Under the pieces are notes generated by a model, which was given only the letters and a program-made list of their open reading frames with translations, searched no databases and was not told where the DNA came from. Made by a program: the position numbers and the translations under genes. From contig JAKOVD010000127.1 in assembly GCA_029782215.1 (NCBI GenBank), forward strand, positions 124,001-188,000: a stretch of 64,000 nucleotides of DNA. Reading direction: 5' to 3'. This document shows, piece after piece, positions 1-8,207 of the stretch; the first letter of the stretch is position 1, and each line of letters opens with the position of its first letter. This DNA is from Chloroflexota bacterium (GTDB lineage: Bacteria; Chloroflexota; Anaerolineae; J102).

Positions 1-191
1 AGGTGAATTGGCCTGGTCTCAAAGACCAGGCGCCCGAAGCCTACTCGCTCCTGAAAAACTTCAACTACACCACGCAGGACCAGATCGAGATGATCGCCGA
101 TGTCGAGCTGCACGGCAAGTCGGTCGACGAGGCCGCCCAGGCCTGGATTGACAAGCACCCGGATAAATGGCAGCCCTGGCTGTCAAAATAA
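1..191 (+). CDS. Glycine betaine/proline ABC substrate-binding protein, C-terminal fragment
   Basis: Only the last 62 or so codons lie in the window; the reading frame is open to the left edge, so the 5' part is outside. The tail, with a PEAYSLLKNF segment followed by acidic residues and an aromatic end (AWIDKHPDKWQPWLSK), resembles the C-terminus of OpuAC/ProX-type binding proteins, which capture quaternary ammonium solutes for import. The identification rests on this short tail and on the ProV/ProW genes that follow. The gene converges on proW rather than lying in the usual proV-proW-proX order on one strand, so the importer appears to be made from two transcription units. Confidence 0.7.
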   Translation, partial: VNWPGLKDQAPEAYSLLKNFNYTTQDQIEMIADVELHGKSVDEAAQAWIDKHPDKWQPWLSK

Positions 192-216
192 CCGGCACTG
201 ACAACCGGTTGCTGAT

Positions 217-250
217 CAAGCGGCTCCTGCTCCCCGGCGGGAGCCGCTTG
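217..250. terminator. Bidirectional terminator hairpin between binding-protein gene and proW
   Basis: A perfect 11-bp inverted repeat (CAAGCGGCTCC at 217-227 and its complement at 240-250) encloses a 12-nt loop and is followed on the plus strand by a T-containing stretch (CTTTGTTC). It sits in the short gap between two converging stop codons, the usual place for a shared terminator. Confidence 0.7.
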
Positions 251-256
251 CTTTGT

Positions 257-2266
257 TCAGGGGTTTTCGACAATGCGCCAGCGCTGCGCCCAGCCCTGGG
301 TGATGCGGTCGAACACCATGGCCAGGATCACTATCGCCAGCCCCGCTTCAATGCCCCTCCCGGTCTCGCTCTTGGCCAAGCCGATGACGGACTCGAGACC
401 AAGTCCGGCGCCGCCCACCAACCCGCCGATGATGACCATTGACAGCACCATCATCACGGTCTGGTTCACACCCATCATGATCGACGGCATGGCCAGGGGA
501 AGCTCTACCTTGAGCAGGACCTGAAAGCGGGTTGAGCCGAACGCCCTGGCCGCCTCGACCGTTTCCGGGTCAACCTGGCGGATGCCCAGATTGGTCAGAC
601 GGATAGCCGGAGGCAGGGCATAAAGCACCGAGGCGATGATACCGGGCACGCGGCCCACATTGAAAAGCATGACCACCGGGATCAAGTAGACAAATGGCGG
701 GATGGTCTGCAGGAAATCGAGCACGGGGCGCAGCAGGGCTGCGAAACGATCGCTCCTGGCGCAGGCAATCCCCAAGGGAATGGCGATCAGCAGCGCCAGC
801 ACCACGGCGACGATCACCTGGCCGAAGGTGTCCATGCTGAGGTTCCACATGCCCAGCAAGCCAATCGCGAACATACCGAGCGCTGTCCAGAAAGCCAGGC
901 GCCAGCCGGAAGCGCGTGCTGCCAGGATGGCCATCCCCAACACGATGACGGGCCAGGGGGTCCAGTCCTGCAGGAATGCCCGCAGCGGTGCAATCGCATA
1001 GAGGGTCAGGCCATCGCTCAACGCTCCGGTGCCGAAGCCGGTCCCGCCGATGCTGTAAAGGTGGTCGCGCGCCCAGCGCACGCTGGCGTCTACTGGCTTG
1101 TCCAGCGGCAGATGCCACTGCTCCGGAAACTGGCTGAGATGCGGCGCTCCGGCCTGAATGCCATAGGCAGCCAGCACCAGCGCCAGTCCCAGCGCAACGT
1201 AGAGCCAGGTCGGAAAGCGGTCTGCAAGGACCTGCCAGCGGCTTGTGCGCGGCGCCTGCCAGCGCCACTGCTCGCTGCGCGACGAGCGGACCAACGCGAA
1301 GCTCAGACGGTCCAGCAGCACGGCCAGAATCACAATCGCCAATCCGGCCTCGAATGCCTGACCGACGCGCAAGCGCTGGAGCCCCGTCAGCACTTCCCGC
1401 CCCAGTCCTCCCGCCCCGATCAGGGCGGCGATCACGACCATACCGAGAGCCATCATGATCGTTTGGTTGACGCCCGCCATGATCGTGGGCAGCGCCAGGG
1501 GTATTTCGACCTTGACCAGCATCTGGCGCGAGGTGGAGCCGAAGGATCGCGCCGTCTCCAGGGCGGCGTCCGGGACATGCCGGATGCCAAGGCTGGTGAG
1601 ACGGATCACGGGGGGCAGGGCAAAGATGACGGTGGCCACGACCGCCGGCACGCGGGCGATGCCGAAGAAGAGCAGGACCGGAATCAGGTAGACAAATGCG
1701 GGGAGGGTCTGCATGGCGTCCAACAAGGGGCGCAGGGCCGTGTCCACCCGATCCTTGCGCCCCGCCAGGAGGCCCAAGGGGATGCCGATCAACAGCGAAA
1801 GCAGCACCGCCACCACCATCAGCGACAGCGTCTGCATGCTTTGCGTCCACAGTCCCAGCAGACCGAGCAGCAGCATGCCGGCCCCCGCGCCGAGAGCGCC
1901 GCGCCAGCCCAGGAGGCGATGGGCCACGAGGACCACTGCGAGCAGCACCACAACCCAGGGCAGCCACAGCAGCCAGGCCTCGATGCCTCGCAGCAAGCCA
2001 TCCACAAAGTGGCTGACCGGGTCAAGACCATAGACCCAGAGCCAGTGCGTATTCTGGTGGCCGATCACCCAGGCGTCAAACCGGTCGATCGGCTGCCGCA
2101 AGTGCAGATTCCATGCGGCCGGGAAGCCGGCCATTGTCGCGGGTTGCTGGCGCATGAGGATGAAGAACACTGCCAGCACCGCCAGCGCCACCAGGTCGCG
2201 ATAGCGGCGCAGCCAGGGCATCAACTGCGGTTGGGAGCGCGCTCTGAGCAGTTCGACGGCGCCCAT
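257..2266 (-). CDS. proW: Glycine betaine/proline ABC transporter permease, tandem duplicated ProW
   Basis: About 669 residues carrying two complete ProW/OpuAB-like permease halves in one chain, roughly residues 1-325 and 340-669. Each half has its own set of membrane segments and its own coupling loop: ETARSFGSTSRQ with GVNQTIMM in the first, EAARAFGSTRFQ with GVNQTVMM in the second. Normally the permease is a homodimer of about 300-residue subunits, so this chain could supply both halves. The ATG at 2266 is preferred over an in-frame TTG at 2269, because it overlaps the proV stop as TGATG, a translational-coupling arrangement. It lies directly downstream of proV. Solute specificity (betaine, proline, choline or carnitine) cannot be read from the sequence. 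Confidence 0.9.
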   Translation of the reverse strand: MGAVELLRARSQPQLMPWLRRYRDLVALAVLAVFFILMRQQPATMAGFPAAWNLHLRQPIDRFDAWVIGHQNTHWLWVYGLDPVSHFVDGLLRGIEAWLLWLPWVVVLLAVVLVAHRLLGWRGALGAGAGMLLLGLLGLWTQSMQTLSLMVVAVLLSLLIGIPLGLLAGRKDRVDTALRPLLDAMQTLPAFVYLIPVLLFFGIARVPAVVATVIFALPPVIRLTSLGIRHVPDAALETARSFGSTSRQMLVKVEIPLALPTIMAGVNQTIMMALGMVVIAALIGAGGLGREVLTGLQRLRVGQAFEAGLAIVILAVLLDRLSFALVRSSRSEQWRWQAPRTSRWQVLADRFPTWLYVALGLALVLAAYGIQAGAPHLSQFPEQWHLPLDKPVDASVRWARDHLYSIGGTGFGTGALSDGLTLYAIAPLRAFLQDWTPWPVIVLGMAILAARASGWRLAFWTALGMFAIGLLGMWNLSMDTFGQVIVAVVLALLIAIPLGIACARSDRFAALLRPVLDFLQTIPPFVYLIPVVMLFNVGRVPGIIASVLYALPPAIRLTNLGIRQVDPETVEAARAFGSTRFQVLLKVELPLAMPSIMMGVNQTVMMVLSMVIIGGLVGGAGLGLESVIGLAKSETGRGIEAGLAIVILAMVFDRITQGWAQRWRIVENP

Positions 2267-3312
2267 CAACTCGCTCCCAGCCCCGCCAGCGCCCGCATCA
2301 GCGACCTGTCGTCGACGATGCCCAACAGTTCACCGCCGCCGTTGCGCACAGCAATGCGCGTTTCGTGTTCGGCGGCCAGCGAAACCAACGTCAGCAGGTT
2401 CGCCTGCGGATTGACCGCCGGCAGAAGGTCAGCGGCGTCACCATCGAGGGGCGGCCTCATGATGGCGCCGGCGGTCACCACCGCCGAGGCAGGCACATCT
2501 TCGGTGAACTCGCGCACGTAGGCGTTGGCAGGATGGAGCACGACGTGCTGGGGCGTGCCCATCTGGACGATCTCGCCATCCTTCATGATGGCGATGTGGT
2601 CGCCCAGCTTGATCGCCTCGTGAAAGTCATGTGTGATGAAGACAATGGTCTTGTGCAGGGCCGTCTGCAGCCGCTGCAGCTCATCCTGCATCTCCCGGCG
2701 GATCAGGGGGTCCAGCGCGCTGAAGGGCTCGTCGAAGAAAAGGATCTCGGGATCGACCGCCAACGCCCGCGCCAGTCCCACGCGTTGCTGCATACCGCCG
2801 CTCAGTTCTCCCGGATAGTGCTGCTCCCAACCCATCAGGCCAACGACCTCGATCACTTCTTGCGCCCGCCGGTAGCGCGCTGCCCGCTCGACATTCTGCA
2901 CTTCCAGGCCGTAGGCCACATTGTCGATGATCCGGCGATGTGGGAAGAGCCCGAAATGCTGAAAGACCATGCCGATCTTGCGCCGCCGCACCTGGCGCAG
3001 CTCCTTGGGAGTCATCGCCCGGATGTCTTCGCCGTCGATGAAGATATCGCCGGCGGTGGGTTCCACCAAGCGCGACAGGCAGCGAATCAGCGTCGACTTC
3101 CCACTCCCCGACAGCCCCATGACGACAAACGTCTCGCCTTGCTTCACATCGAAGGAAACGTCCTTGACGGCCAACACGTGCCGCGTGCGCGTCAGCAGGT
3201 CGCTCTTGCTGGCGTCAGCCGCCAGCAACTCACTCATCACTCTTTCCGGTTCAGGGCCGAAGACCTTCCAGAGATGGCGGCAGACGATCTTCGTAGGTTG
3301 GTCCTGGTTCAT
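2266..3312 (-). CDS. proV: Glycine betaine/proline ABC transporter ATP-binding protein ProV
   Basis: ATPase of a quaternary-amine importer. From the start chosen here (ATG at 3312) it is 348 residues, with Walker [10 protein letters not shown] at about 66-74, signature LSGGMQQRV, Walker [14 protein letters not shown] and a switch His in TIVFITHD. The extension before the Walker domain ([15 protein letters not shown]) is typical of ProV/OpuAA. A C-terminal region of about 90 residues resembles the degenerate CBS pair that gates ProV-type transporters by ionic strength. The frame stays open up to 3381, but the extra 23 residues do not look like ProV, and a TATAAT-type promoter sits just upstream of the 3312 ATG. 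Stop and start are shared with proW (TGATG). Confidence 0.9.
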   Translation of the reverse strand: MNQDQPTKIVCRHLWKVFGPEPERVMSELLAADASKSDLLTRTRHVLAVKDVSFDVKQGETFVVMGLSGSGKSTLIRCLSRLVEPTAGDIFIDGEDIRAMTPKELRQVRRRKIGMVFQHFGLFPHRRIIDNVAYGLEVQNVERAARYRRAQEVIEVVGLMGWEQHYPGELSGGMQQRVGLARALAVDPEILFFDEPFSALDPLIRREMQDELQRLQTALHKTIVFITHDFHEAIKLGDHIAIMKDGEIVQMGTPQHVVLHPANAYVREFTEDVPASAVVTAGAIMRPPLDGDAADLLPAVNPQANLLTLVSLAAEHETRIAVRNGGGELLGIVDDRSLMRALAGLGAS

Positions 3313-3321
3313 CGGCAATGG

Positions 3322-3349
3322 ATTATACGGCAATTCCAGCCCTGTCGAA
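3322..3349 (-). promoter_or_regulatory. Sigma70-type promoter of proVW, apparently leaderless
   Basis: On the minus strand a TATAAT box (3327-3322) lies 16 nt downstream of TTCGAC (3349-3344). The predicted start of transcription is only about 3-5 nt before the proV ATG at 3312, and no Shine-Dalgarno sequence precedes that ATG. A 6+6-bp inverted repeat, TTGACG/CGTCAA (3381-3397), lies further upstream and could be an operator. Confidence 0.5.
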
Positions 3350-3586
3350 ATTCCCAGCCGCGCTTCCAGCATCGTTGTCATTGACGCAAGTCGTCAACTG
3401 ATCGGAAGCTAGGCCATTTAACAATCCGCAACTACCCGTATTCTTAGGGTATGGGTCGCGGCACACCGCGGCTTGTGCGCTGGGTCGCAAGCAGGTCCGT
3501 TTCGGAAACCCGATTGTCTATGCTACACTGGCTAGGTTTGCTTCTTTCCGTCGCTCACCCGCACCACACCACAAATAGACTAGAGA

Positions 3587-3883
3587 ATGGCCCAATATCA
3601 GATACTCTACTGGCATGAGATTCCCACGCAAGTTCGCGTCCGCCAGGGACGTGAGCGCGTGAGCCGCCCCCTCCCCGACCGTTTCATGGAAGCTGTTGAC
3701 GCCGCCGCGATGTCGGCCAAGCTCACAGGCACCGATGACTATATGCAGGGCTTCCATTGGAGCGATCCTCAGGAACGAGACGGAACCCTAACGGAGATCG
3801 CTGATGCCGTGGTGGCCGAGATGGACGCTCAATACCCAACCATCGACTGGAAGCCGCTTGCCCAACGCCTGCGCAGCCAATGA
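3587..3883 (+). CDS. Small 'virulence factor' family protein (PF13769-like)
   Basis: 98 residues beginning MAQYQILYWHEIPTQVRV, which resembles the small Virulence_fact family (a historical name; biochemical role unknown). It has no membrane segment or signal peptide and looks soluble and compact. It is the first gene of a tightly spaced plus-strand operon with a corrinoid activator, a corrinoid protein, MetV and MetF, and its stop codon is 10 nt before the next ATG. The context suggests a role in one-carbon or corrinoid chemistry, not virulence; that is inference from linkage. A weak promoter-like pair (TTTCGG, 18 nt, TACACT at 3524-3529) precedes it. Confidence 0.65.
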   Translation: MAQYQILYWHEIPTQVRVRQGRERVSRPLPDRFMEAVDAAAMSAKLTGTDDYMQGFHWSDPQERDGTLTEIADAVVAEMDAQYPTIDWKPLAQRLRSQ

Positions 3884-3893
3884 GGATGCCCCG

Positions 3894-5924
3894 ATGACCC
3901 ACCCTGCTCCCAACGACCCCCTCGTCATCCTGATGCCTTCGGGCCGCCGCGGGCGCGTCGCTCCCGGGACGTCACTGCTGGAAGCCGCCCGTCAGATGGG
4001 CGTCGAGATCGAGAGCATTTGCGGCGGTCGCCTGACCTGCGGTAAGTGCAAGATCCAGATCGAAGAAGGTGTTTTTCAGAAGCACGGCATTACTTCCGGC
4101 AAAGCCCATGTCTCGCCGCCCGGCGCCGAAGAGCGCGAGCTGCTGGAAAACATGCGCGCCACCAACTACCGCCTGTCGTGCAGTTGCTATGTCGAAGGCG
4201 ATATCCTGGCCTTTGTGCCCGAAGAAGCGCGTGCACACAAACAGGTCATCCGCAAGGCCGCCAAGGAGCGCCTGATCGATGTCAATCCGGCCGTTCGCCA
4301 GGTCTATGTCAAAGTAGAGGAAGCCAAACTCGGCGAACACCGCGGTGACTGGGGAAGGCTGCAGTCGGCCCTGGCCGAGCAGTGGCAGCTCGAGCACCTG
4401 ACCATCGACTTGCAGGCGCTGCGTAACCTGCAGGCAGCTCTGCGCAAGGGCAAGTGGAAGGTGACGGTGACGGTCTGGCAAGACCGCGAGGTCATCGACG
4501 TCCGCCCCGGCTACCAGGAAGGCGCCTATGGCCTGGCGGTCGACATCGGCAGCACAACGGTGGCCGCCTATCTCTGCGATCTGCGCACCGGTGAGCTCCT
4601 GGCCACGGAATCCCTGATGAATCCCCAGGTCAAGTACGGCGAAGACCTGATGAGCCGTATCTCGTACGCCATGATGAACGATGATGGCCTGGACAAGATG
4701 CACAAGGCGATCATCGACTCCCTCAACACCCTGGCCGCACGCGCCGCCAAGGAAGGGGGCATTCACAGCCGCCATATTCACGAGCTCGTGGTCGTCGGCA
4801 ACACGACGATGACTCACCTCTTCCTCGGCATCAGCCCGGTCGAGATCGGCGGGGCGCCCTTCGCCCTGGCCACCCGCGACTCGGTGGATGTCAAAGCGCG
4901 TGAGCTGGGCCTGAAGCTCCACCCCGGCGCCAATGTCCATGTGCTGCCTGCGGAGGCGGGCCACGTCGGCGCCGACAACGTCGGCGTCCTCATCGCCGAG
5001 GAGCCCTATCACCAGGAGGAGGTGGTGCTGGCGGTCGACGTGGGCACCAACGCCGAGATCATCCTCGGCAACCGCGAGTGGATGTTCAGCGCCTCCAGTC
5101 CCACGGGCCCGGCCTTCGAGGGCGCGCAGATCACCTACGGCATGCGGGCGGCGCCGGGCGCCATCGAGCGGGTGCGCATCGATCCGGTCAGCAAGGAGCC
5201 GCGCTTCCGCGTCATCGGAGAGGAGCGCTGGTCCGACGAGTGGCCCACGGGTGCGCACATCACCGTAGAGGACCAGCCCAAGCACCTGGCTTCCGGCATC
5301 TGCGGCTCCGGCATTATCGAGGTCGTGGCCGAGATGCTCACGGCCGGCGTCATCCTGCCCGACGGCCGCTTCAACCCCACCCTTGAGCACGAGCGCCTGG
5401 TATGGAAGGAACGCAAGGGCATGTACGTGCTGGCCACAGGCGATCAGACGACCACCGGCGAGCCCCTCGTGGTGACGCAGATGGACGTCCGCAACATCCA
5501 GTTGGCCAAGGCCGCCCTCTACGCCGGCGCCAAGCTCCTGATGATCCGGGCCGGCATCGACAAAGTGGATCGGGTCGTGCTGGCCGGCGCCTTCGGGAGC
5601 TACATTGACCCGAAGCACGCCATGATCCTGGGACTCATCCCTGACTGCGAGCTGGAAAGGGTCGTGGCCGTCGGCAACGCCGCCGGCGACGGCGCCCGCA
5701 TCGCCCTGCTGAACAAGGCCAAGCGCCAGGAGGCGGTCGACATCTCGCGCTGGACCCGCTACATCGAGACGGCTGTCGATCCCCTCTTCCAGGATGAGTT
5801 CGTCGCCGCCATGCACATTCCGCACGCCTCCGATGCCTTCCCGCACCTCGAAGGGCTGCTGCCGGACGCCGAGAACGTGCCCATGGTCAAGCCTCGTGAA
5901 CGCCGCACCCGCGCTACCGCCTGA
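3894..5924 (+). CDS. Corrinoid-activating ferredoxin/ASKHA ATPase (RACo-like, DUF4445)
   Basis: 676 residues. The N-terminal 105 or so form a plant-type 2Fe-2S ferredoxin domain with Cys43, Cys49, Cys52 and Cys96 (C-X5-C-X2-C...C). The C-terminal half, from about residue 210 (AVDIGSTTVAAY), is the ASKHA/DUF4445 domain of reductive activators of corrinoid proteins, with later motifs VVGNTTMTH, DVGTNAEI, GSGIIEV and VVLAGAFGSYI. Such proteins return inactive Co(II) corrinoid proteins to Co(I) in an ATP-dependent way. The frame is open from 3804, but the ATG at 3894 is chosen because a TGAGG Shine-Dalgarno element, overlapping the upstream stop codon, lies correctly before it. The likely client is the corrinoid protein encoded 8 nt downstream. 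Confidence 0.9.
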   Translation: MTHPAPNDPLVILMPSGRRGRVAPGTSLLEAARQMGVEIESICGGRLTCGKCKIQIEEGVFQKHGITSGKAHVSPPGAEERELLENMRATNYRLSCSCYVEGDILAFVPEEARAHKQVIRKAAKERLIDVNPAVRQVYVKVEEAKLGEHRGDWGRLQSALAEQWQLEHLTIDLQALRNLQAALRKGKWKVTVTVWQDREVIDVRPGYQEGAYGLAVDIGSTTVAAYLCDLRTGELLATESLMNPQVKYGEDLMSRISYAMMNDDGLDKMHKAIIDSLNTLAARAAKEGGIHSRHIHELVVVGNTTMTHLFLGISPVEIGGAPFALATRDSVDVKARELGLKLHPGANVHVLPAEAGHVGADNVGVLIAEEPYHQEEVVLAVDVGTNAEIILGNREWMFSASSPTGPAFEGAQITYGMRAAPGAIERVRIDPVSKEPRFRVIGEERWSDEWPTGAHITVEDQPKHLASGICGSGIIEVVAEMLTAGVILPDGRFNPTLEHERLVWKERKGMYVLATGDQTTTGEPLVVTQMDVRNIQLAKAALYAGAKLLMIRAGIDKVDRVVLAGAFGSYIDPKHAMILGLIPDCELERVVAVGNAAGDGARIALLNKAKRQEAVDISRWTRYIETAVDPLFQDEFVAAMHIPHASDAFPHLEGLLPDAENVPMVKPRERRTRATA

Positions 5925-5932
5925 GCTAAGAG

Positions 5933-6619
5933 ATGACCACCCCCTTCAACCCCGAGCAGCTTGCCGACGACAAACTCCTGGCCCTGCTGGCCGAAGACGT
6001 CTTCGACGGTCTTGTCCCTGAGGTTGCCGCTGAGGTCAGGATTGCCCTTTCCAGGGGGCTCCCGGCGGAGATGATTCTGAACCAGGGGCTTGTCCCTGGC
6101 ATGGATCGTGTGTCAGCCGCCTTCAGCGCCCAGCAGATCTTCGTGCCTGAGATGGCGGCGGCCGCGCGGGCGATGCGAGCGGGCCTGGACCTGCTGCACC
6201 CCAGCGCCGCTCCGGACGTCTCTCGTGGCCGGGCGGTTGTGGGCTCTGTTCGCGGCGACCTGCACGACCTCGGCAAGTCCCTGGTGGCGATGGCCCTGGC
6301 CGGACAAGGGTTTGCGGTCACCGACTTGGGGGTCAACGTCAGACCAGAAGCCTTCGTGGCGGCCGTTGCCGAGCAGCGCCCCCAGGTTCTTTGCCTGAGC
6401 GCCCATCTCACCACCACGATGCCCTTCGTCAAGGACGTCATCGCTGCCCTGGAGACCGCCGGGCTGCGCCAGGGGCTTCTGATTCTCGTGGGCGGGGCGC
6501 CGCTCAATGACGGCTTCGCCCGCCAGTTCGGCGCCGACGCCTACACCGCCGACGCCGCCGGGGCTGCGGCTTTGGCCCGCGCCTGGGTAGAACAGCAAGC
6601 AGGGAGGCAACCCTCATGA
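5933..6619 (+). CDS. Corrinoid (B12-binding) methyl-carrier protein
   Basis: 228 residues in the layout of methyltransferase corrinoid proteins (MtaC/MtbC/MttC type). A helical cap covers residues 1-90 or so. A cobalamin-binding Rossmann-like domain follows, with the signature GDLHDLGKS; His111 would be the lower axial cobalt ligand. The later GG motif (LVGGAPLND) also fits. It carries a methyl group between a methyltransferase and an acceptor. It lies 8 nt after the RACo-like activator gene and its stop overlaps the start of metV (ATGA), so the three are almost certainly co-translated. No methyltransferase that would load it is encoded in this operon. Confidence 0.92.
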   Translation: MTTPFNPEQLADDKLLALLAEDVFDGLVPEVAAEVRIALSRGLPAEMILNQGLVPGMDRVSAAFSAQQIFVPEMAAAARAMRAGLDLLHPSAAPDVSRGRAVVGSVRGDLHDLGKSLVAMALAGQGFAVTDLGVNVRPEAFVAAVAEQRPQVLCLSAHLTTTMPFVKDVIAALETAGLRQGLLILVGGAPLNDGFARQFGADAYTADAAGAAALARAWVEQQAGRQPS

Positions 6620-7140
6620 GTCTGGGCTCCTGGATGAGAAATCATCCGCATTTCCTTGAGAAGGTCTACCGGTTGACCGAGCGGACCGTCATCGGCCTTG
6701 ACCCAGTCTTCAACAAGCTCGGCTACGACCGCATGAATCGCTGGCTCAAAGGACCGGAAGATCTCGCCAAGCAGGTTGTGTTTGACTGCCGCATGTGCGG
6801 CCAGTGCGTCCTGCACTCCACTGGCATGACCTGTCCCATGAGCTGTCCCAAGAACCTGCGTAACGGCCCCTGCGGGGGGGTGCGCAGCAATGGACACTGC
6901 GAGGTGAAGCCCGAAATGCGCTGCGTTTGGGTGGAGGCCTTCGAGCGTTCGGGACACATGCCCGTCTATGGGCACGAAATGCTCTTCATCAATCCCCCAG
7001 TCAACCGCCAGCTAGAAGGCTCCTCCGCCTGGGTCAATATGCTGACCGGTGTGGACAAAGAGGTGCCGAAAGCCTGGGCAGGCACCTCGCAGCGGGTCGA
7101 GCTCATCCTGCCAGCGGAAGGCTGGAGCACGGGCCAATAG
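6616..7140 (+). CDS. metV: MetV-like methylenetetrahydrofolate reductase C-terminal domain protein
   Basis: 174 residues with a compact cysteine cluster from about residue 57: FDCRMCGQCVL, CPMSCPKN, GPCGG, GHCEV and MRCVW, eight or more Cys. This is the MTHFR_C/MetV family, a metal-binding companion of MetF in acetogens and other anaerobes that assembles the non-canonical methylene-THF reductase. The gene overlaps the corrinoid protein gene by 4 nt and is followed 15 nt later by metF, the normal pairing. The Cys-rich region probably binds a metal or Fe-S cluster; the sequence alone does not say which. Confidence 0.85.
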   Translation: MSLGSWMRNHPHFLEKVYRLTERTVIGLDPVFNKLGYDRMNRWLKGPEDLAKQVVFDCRMCGQCVLHSTGMTCPMSCPKNLRNGPCGGVRSNGHCEVKPEMRCVWVEAFERSGHMPVYGHEMLFINPPVNRQLEGSSAWVNMLTGVDKEVPKAWAGTSQRVELILPAEGWSTGQ

Positions 7141-7155
7141 GAGGCGAGCCAGGCC

Positions 7156-8199
7156 ATGGCCGATATGAGCACCGAATCCACCCCCTCCCAGCCCTTCTAT
7201 GCCGGCAGTCGCCTGGAACGCGTCCTGCGGTCCGGAAGGTTCGCCGTCACTGCCGAGCTGAATCCCCCGGACAGCGCCGATCCCCAGGAAGTCTATGACG
7301 CCGCCCTGGTCCTTTCCGAGGTCTGTGACGCCATCAATGCCACGGACGCCTCCGGCGCCAACTGTCACATGTCCAGTGTCGCCATCTGCGCGCTGCTCAC
7401 ACGGGCAGGCTACGAACCCGTCTACCAGATCTCGTGCCGCGACCGCAACCGCATCGCCATCCAGGGCGACGTGCTTGGCGCAGCGGCGATGGGCGTGCGC
7501 AACGTCCTCTGTCTGACCGGAGACGACGTCACCGCCGGCGATCAGCCTCAGGCCAAGCGCGTCTTCGACTTCGACTCCATGCAGTGCCTGCGCACTCTGA
7601 CGATCATGCGCGACAAGGGCATGTTCCTCAGTGGGCGCAAGCTCACGGTACCGCCGCTCCTTTTCATCGGCGCCGCCGAAAACCCCTTTGTTCCCCCCTT
7701 CGACTGGCGGCCCTATCGCCTGGCCAAGAAGATCGAAGCGGGCGCCAGCTTCATCCAGACCCAGTACTGCTTCGACGTCCCGCGCATGCGCCAATTCATG
7801 CAGCGGGTGCGCGACCTGGGCCTGCACGACAAGGTCTACATCCTGGCCGGCGTCGGTCCCTTGCGCAATGAGAAGGTGGCCGAGTTCATGCGCACCAAGG
7901 TGCCCGGCATCTACATTCCGGATGAAGTGGTGGAGCGTATGCGCCAGACGCCCAAGGAGAAGAAGATCGCCGAGGGCAAGCGCATCTGCGTGGAGATCAT
8001 CGAGCAGATGCGCGAAATCGAGGGGGTGGCCGGGATTCACATCATGGCCTACCGCCAGGAAGAGCTGGTGGCCGAGATCGTGGAGGAATCAGGGCTGCTG
8101 CCCCGTCCCGGCCGTTTGGGCGCCCCTGACCCCCGCCAGTTCGGCTCGCCGCGCCAGTTCGAACGGATTCCTTCCGCCGCGGAGCTCTCGGCATCCTAG
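7156..8199 (+). CDS. metF: Methylenetetrahydrofolate reductase MetF
   Basis: 347 residues, the flavin-dependent TIM barrel that interconverts 5,10-methylene-THF and 5-methyl-THF. Visible family features are the catalytic-Glu region FAVTAELNPP, the SCRDRNR strand, VLCLTGDD, and the FIQTQYCFDV segment that lines the folate/FMN site. A GGAGG Shine-Dalgarno overlaps the metV stop codon. With MetV and the corrinoid protein it links the THF one-carbon pool to methyl-corrinoid chemistry. The last 40 residues (proline and arginine rich) are a non-conserved tail. A second ATG at 7165 is a possible alternative start. Confidence 0.92.
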   Translation: MADMSTESTPSQPFYAGSRLERVLRSGRFAVTAELNPPDSADPQEVYDAALVLSEVCDAINATDASGANCHMSSVAICALLTRAGYEPVYQISCRDRNRIAIQGDVLGAAAMGVRNVLCLTGDDVTAGDQPQAKRVFDFDSMQCLRTLTIMRDKGMFLSGRKLTVPPLLFIGAAENPFVPPFDWRPYRLAKKIEAGASFIQTQYCFDVPRMRQFMQRVRDLGLHDKVYILAGVGPLRNEKVAEFMRTKVPGIYIPDEVVERMRQTPKEKKIAEGKRICVEIIEQMREIEGVAGIHIMAYRQEELVAEIVEESGLLPRPGRLGAPDPRQFGSPRQFERIPSAAELSAS

Positions 8200-8207
8200 A
8201 TTCTGCG

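Noticed and set aside
1061..2521. Long plus-strand frame of 486 codons opposite proW
   Set aside because: It is antisense to a clear two-domain permease, its translation has Gln/Arg-rich composition typical of a GC-rich shadow frame, and no family is recognisable.
3587..3883. Virulence determinant
   Set aside because: Only the historical family name suggests it; the neighbours are one-carbon and corrinoid genes and nothing points to pathogenesis.
3972..5846. 624-codon minus-strand frame opposite the RACo-like gene
   Set aside because: Antisense to a gene with full ferredoxin and ASKHA motifs; Asp/Gly/His-rich composition and no motif.
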